64,000 nt of DNA, taken from positions 62,001 to 126,000 of the forward strand of contig NZ_RWIS01000016.1 of NCBI RefSeq assembly GCF_003944705.1, given 5' to 3'. Shown in pieces: positions 61,031 to 64,000 of the stretch; the first letter of the stretch is position 1, and the number at the start of each line of letters is the position of its first letter. The position numbers and the translations under genes were made by a program. The notes beneath the pieces are model-generated. The model searched no databases. It saw only the letters and a program-made list of their open reading frames with translations, and was not told the origin of the DNA. Source of the stretch: Hymenobacter metallilatus. Lineage in GTDB: Bacteria > Bacteroidota > Bacteroidia > Cytophagales > Hymenobacteraceae.

Positions 61031-61321
61031 TCATCTTACGTTTTTCCCTAGCAAAGTAGCTCCTTGAGTCGGCCACGTTCGAGCTTCAAGTTCACTTAAC
61101 ACGACGGCTAAGTACCCGGCCGTGTGACCTTGTTGGCGCAACATCAGCGTGGCTTTCTTGTAAGGAAAGCTGTCCGCATTTATCAAAGTCATTCCCTCAG
61201 CCGCTATAAGCACTTCGGCCTTGATGGCAAACTTGTTGACACTCTCTGATTGGCAGGCGCCCAGCAGTAGCAGCGAAAGCAGGATGGGGTACCCTTTCAG
61301 AACCAGGCTATTTCCGGTCAC
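61031..61321 (-). CDS. Small lipoprotein, unknown
   Basis: Best start is GTG at 61321 (VTGNSLVLKGYPILLSLLLL), which leads to a lipobox GAC. About 96 residues; the mature part (IKAEVLIAAEGMTLINADSF and ARTWPTQGATLLGKNVR) is small and soluble. No family recognised. The frame extends upstream to 61483 without a lipoprotein-like sequence. Confidence 0.5.
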   Translation of the reverse strand: MTGNSLVLKGYPILLSLLLLGACQSESVNKFAIKAEVLIAAEGMTLINADSFPYKKATLMLRQQGHTAGYLAVVLSELEARTWPTQGATLLGKNVR

Positions 61322-61550
61322 GATTATTTTCCTATGCCTGCCGATGACGGCGCGTTGAGGAGGATGACTTGACAGCGGCAAAGAGGGGCCGTACAGCACG
61401 AGCCGTTTCTCTTCGGCGAGAGTAGCAGTTGGGCGGGTGCACTGAGACGCAACGCAACAAGCCGTAGTGGTGGATGAGCTCATCGCGCAGCACTAGAAAA
61501 ATACTCTGGTAATTGGCTCGGTCTACTCGAGTCCACTCAACGGAAGCTTC

Positions 61551-61590
61551 TTGTAACGAACCACAAACGCCCGTTTGTGATCTGTTACAA
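61551..61590. promoter_or_regulatory. 40-bp interrupted palindrome over the -33 box of the SIR2 cluster
   Basis: TTGTAAC (61551-61557) pairs with GTTACAA (61584-61590), and CACAAACG (61562-61569) with CGTTTGTG (61572-61579), all symmetric around 61570.5. The TTTG of the likely -33 element is within it, so a dimeric or tetrameric repressor binding here would block the promoter. Confidence 0.7.
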
Positions 61591-61604
61591 ACCCGCTACC
61601 TTCA
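61574..61604 (+). promoter_or_regulatory. Probable promoter of the SIR2 cluster
   Basis: TTTG at 61574-61577 and TACCTTCA at 61597-61604 (19-nt gap) are close to the Bacteroidota consensus, with a mismatch in the -7 box. Transcription would start near 61611, 17 nt before the ATG at 61628. Confidence 0.5.
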
Positions 61605-61627
61605 CCTACCAGCACGTAAACTACCCC

Positions 61628-61831
61628 ATGAAACACTTTCGCGAGTATTCCGCTGCCATGCAGCAGAACATTGCCCAGCAGGTGCGCACCCAGGCCAAGG
61701 AGAGCGGTTCTATTAATCAGTGGGTAAATGCCCTCTACATTCTTAATCCTGAACTGAACGCTTATCCCAACCACCCGGCCCAGGTAGTCGGCGAGGTCGC
61801 CCTTCTAGTGCACGACAACAACCAGAAATAA
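61628..61831 (+). CDS. Small protein ahead of SIR2 gene, unknown
   Basis: 67 residues (MKHFREYSAAMQQNIAQQVR to VGEVALLVHDNNQK), soluble and helical. Ends 28 nt before the SIR2 gene, in the same operon. A small partner such as an antitoxin, inhibitor or activator of the SIR2 effector is a plausible reading from position. Confidence 0.6.
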   Translation: MKHFREYSAAMQQNIAQQVRTQAKESGSINQWVNALYILNPELNAYPNHPAQVVGEVALLVHDNNQK

Positions 61832-61859
61832 CACCTATCCCCAAACACCCCCAGTATGT

Positions 61860-63818
61860 ATGGATCAGGAAACCTTATTTAAGACTATACGCAACCGGGA
61901 GGTTGTCCTGTGGGCTGGAGCCGGGTTTTCAAAGTATGCCGGCTACCCCATGGGCGGCGGCTTGGTACGTCACCTGTTTGATACGCTCAGCAAAGCCCAG
62001 CAGCAGCAGGCCCGGGAGTATGCCCCCTCGCTGGATGCAGACGGTTATCCTAACATGCCGCTACCTGCTTTTGCCAGTCTGTTCGTCAACCTGTTTAACG
62101 GGCGCCTGCACGAGTTGCGCAAAGAGGTAAAGGCCGTATATTCTGCGCGGCCCAAGTCACTAAAGACTCATCAGCAGGTGGCTACCATTCCTTTCTTCGA
62201 GCATATCGTTACTACGAACTACGACTCGCTCTTTGAGCAGGCGTACGGCCAGGATAAACTTCACATTGTTACCAACGGTGAGCAGATACCGTATCAGGAA
62301 CCAAATAAACCTACTCTGTATAAGGTGCATGGCAGCCTGGAGGACTTGAACCGTCTGCTGATTACGGAGGAAGACTACCGGGCATTTTACTCCAAGGCCG
62401 ACCACCTGCTGTGGGGTGCCATCCAGGCGCTTATGGCGAGTAAAACTCTGCTCTTCGTTGGCTACGGCCTGGAAGACCCGAATGTACTGGTCTTATTTGA
62501 GCGCATCCTGGATGCGGTAAAAGGCAATATGCGCGGGGCCTACCTAGTTTCCCCCAATTTGAGTCAGCTCCGCATCGACTGGCTCAAGCGCCACAACGTC
62601 ACCTACATTCAATCTACCGGGGAACAGTTAATTGCCGACCTGCTGCAGGACCTGAAGGATACTGCGGTACCCGCCTTAAAAAAGGGAGGGATTGAACTGG
62701 GGCCAACGACGCAGTTCCTGCGTAATCTCGGGCTTAACCCAACGATTAAGACTAGCGAGAACGGGTATCATATCTCGCAGCTTACTGGAGTACAGGGAGA
62801 GGTAGCGGGGCAAGTGACCCTAACCGTTCGCGAGGACGGGCGCGCATCGCTTACTCAATTTCAACAAGGGTTGTCGGGCCTGGCGTATCATATAGGTCCT
62901 TCCCAACTGGTTGATTTTGAATGGCGGGTAGGGGGCGTAAACCTGGGCTTGGAAATGGGCTCATTGGTGTTTGTACGCTCCCATACCATTGAGAAAACAG
63001 TTGATATTGAGTTTACCGGAGGGCTCTGCATCCGCGATGCCACCTTACGCATCTACTCCAGCCCTGAGCAGGTAGACTTTTTGGTGTACACGGATCTGCA
63101 CAAGGTTCAGATCCGTGTACCCAAGAAGAACATTCACGCGAAAGGCTTTAAGTACTCGGCTACAGTTTCTCGTCGGCATCGCTATACTGATTCAGTTGAT
63201 AGTGGCCTGCTACATGCCAGAATTCTACAGTCATTAGGCAGGGGGGAAGGAATCGCTTTGTATGAAGATGGAGAGCGTATCTGGAGCAAGGAGGAAACAC
63301 CTCGGGGCCTTCCTTTTATCAAACAAGGAGAAAGCTTAGAGAGGAACATGCAGACCCTTCAGGTAGTGGAGAAGGGGTTCAACATCCGATTTCGACGGTT
63401 CAAGCTCACAGGCGACGACATAGACACAGCGGCGGAACTGAGCTATATCCTGCAGATGAAAACGCGGGTATCCAAGGCGTTTAAAGGGTACGTCGATGCT
63501 GTGGTAGAAGATCCTTCTAAACTCCCTGAATCTCAGGACCAGGATGTTGTTGTCCACCAGCAGCTAGATACGACTTATACGCTGCTGGGCTGGAAGCTCC
63601 GCATCGAGTACGAGGCAGCGCATGTGCTAAAGCAGGCACGGTATAAGCGAAGAGGCAAGGACAAGACCGCTTACCGCATTACCAGTGCCACTCGTGAATT
63701 ACATACGCTGTACGGACCTGAGCAAGCCACTAGCGTCGTGGAAGCAGGCAAGCCCGAACCAATTCAGCGCCTAGATAAGATCGAGATGGAGACTTTACAT
63801 GGTGACGAATCGGAGTAA
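61860..63818 (+). CDS. SIR2-domain defence-type protein
   Basis: 652 residues. The N-terminal 280 residues are a SIR2 domain: WAGAGFS (GAGFS 20-24), TTNYD 118-122, catalytic His157 in KVHGS, and GYGLEDPN. Many stand-alone bacterial SIR2 proteins are antiphage effectors that destroy NAD+. The C-terminal 370 residues are a separate domain with beta-rich, then helical sequence, likely the sensor; it matches no family I recognise. The following gene starts 3 nt after the stop, a serine recombinase. Confidence 0.88.
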   Translation: MDQETLFKTIRNREVVLWAGAGFSKYAGYPMGGGLVRHLFDTLSKAQQQQAREYAPSLDADGYPNMPLPAFASLFVNLFNGRLHELRKEVKAVYSARPKSLKTHQQVATIPFFEHIVTTNYDSLFEQAYGQDKLHIVTNGEQIPYQEPNKPTLYKVHGSLEDLNRLLITEEDYRAFYSKADHLLWGAIQALMASKTLLFVGYGLEDPNVLVLFERILDAVKGNMRGAYLVSPNLSQLRIDWLKRHNVTYIQSTGEQLIADLLQDLKDTAVPALKKGGIELGPTTQFLRNLGLNPTIKTSENGYHISQLTGVQGEVAGQVTLTVREDGRASLTQFQQGLSGLAYHIGPSQLVDFEWRVGGVNLGLEMGSLVFVRSHTIEKTVDIEFTGGLCIRDATLRIYSSPEQVDFLVYTDLHKVQIRVPKKNIHAKGFKYSATVSRRHRYTDSVDSGLLHARILQSLGRGEGIALYEDGERIWSKEETPRGLPFIKQGESLERNMQTLQVVEKGFNIRFRRFKLTGDDIDTAAELSYILQMKTRVSKAFKGYVDAVVEDPSKLPESQDQDVVVHQQLDTTYTLLGWKLRIEYEAAHVLKQARYKRRGKDKTAYRITSATRELHTLYGPEQATSVVEAGKPEPIQRLDKIEMETLHGDESE

Positions 63819-63821
63819 GCC

Positions 63822-64000
63822 ATGCGTACCTACATTGCCTACTACCGGGTAAGCACGGCCCGCCAGGGCGCCAGTGGCCTCGGCCTGGAATCACAGCAGT
63901 ACCTGGTGCAATCCTATGTGCCAGCCGGAGGGCGACTGCTGCAGGAGTTCATCGAGGTAGAGTCCGGCAAGAAGAACAACCGGCCCCAGCTCAAGGCCGC
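63822..64000 (+). CDS. Serine recombinase/resolvase, 3' end outside window
   Basis: Open from ATG 63822 to the window end (59 codons seen). MRTYIAYYRVSTARQGASGL contains the catalytic Ser of the resolvase/invertase family (YYRVST), followed by the typical LGLESQ segment. It is translationally adjacent to the SIR2 gene (3 nt apart). A serine recombinase in operon with a SIR2 protein suggests that the module is mobile or self-excising. Confidence 0.88.
   Translation, partial: MRTYIAYYRVSTARQGASGLGLESQQYLVQSYVPAGGRLLQEFIEVESGKKNNRPQLKA

Overview
The window reads as chromosome of a GC-rich Bacteroidota, most likely Hymenobacter or a close relative. I infer this from near-consensus Bacteroidota promoters (TTTG, about 20 nt, TAnnTTTG), from families largely confined to that phylum (DUF4856, DUF6122, DUF6577, DUF6660, CzcA fused to a TolC-like domain) and from lipoprotein or SusC/FecA-style envelope proteins. 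No rRNA, tRNA or CRISPR array was seen.

Layout. 0-0.8 kb: 3' part of a bestrophin gene. 2.5-8.7 kb: an iron-acquisition-type operon (DUF4856 lipoprotein, imelysin, HTTM membrane protein, TonB-dependent receptor) behind a recognisable promoter. 8.8-10.4 kb: a DUF6577 protein and a DUF6122 membrane protein. 11.0-24.8 kb: a dense conflict/defence-like island. Its parts are an AAA+ ATPase with a subtilisin-like S8 protease (preceded by three tandem 21-bp repeats); a metallo-beta-lactamase (MBL) protein overlapping a single-chain E2-E1-JAB ubiquitin-type protein; a convergent pair (unknown 177-aa protein and a DUF2235 phospholipase); and a gluzincin metalloprotease followed by two more MBL proteins. 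A relict insertion-sequence end lies just outside it.

24.9-34.6 kb: envelope and housekeeping accessory genes (PAP2 phosphatase with a C-terminal frameshift, DUF2279, a second bestrophin, sugar-nucleotide epimerase, DUF1345, two DUF305-type lipoproteins flanking a GH1-type glycosidase and an SDR). 34.6-48.4 kb: a long minus-strand heavy-metal block (CzcA-TolC fusion, CzcB, NicO-like, P-type ATPase, CDF, MerC, dihydrolipoyl dehydrogenase, ZIP, an outer-membrane barrel), followed at 48.7-50.5 kb by two decayed genes of metal-efflux type around a perfect 32-bp palindrome.

51-57 kb: a gene-poor, worn stretch with one complete IS3-family element (5-bp target duplication), gene remnants, several small ORFs, a 54-bp perfect palindrome and two XRE regulators. 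57.4-64 kb: two tandem tyrosine recombinases of Tn554 TnpA/TnpB type, then a second defence module: a 67-aa ORF, a SIR2-domain protein and the start of a serine recombinase, behind a 40-bp interrupted palindrome.

The most interesting part is the 11-24.8 kb island. It combines three MBL proteins, three protease types and a ubiquitin-like E2/E1/JAB machine, but no recognisable ubiquitin-like modifier gene.
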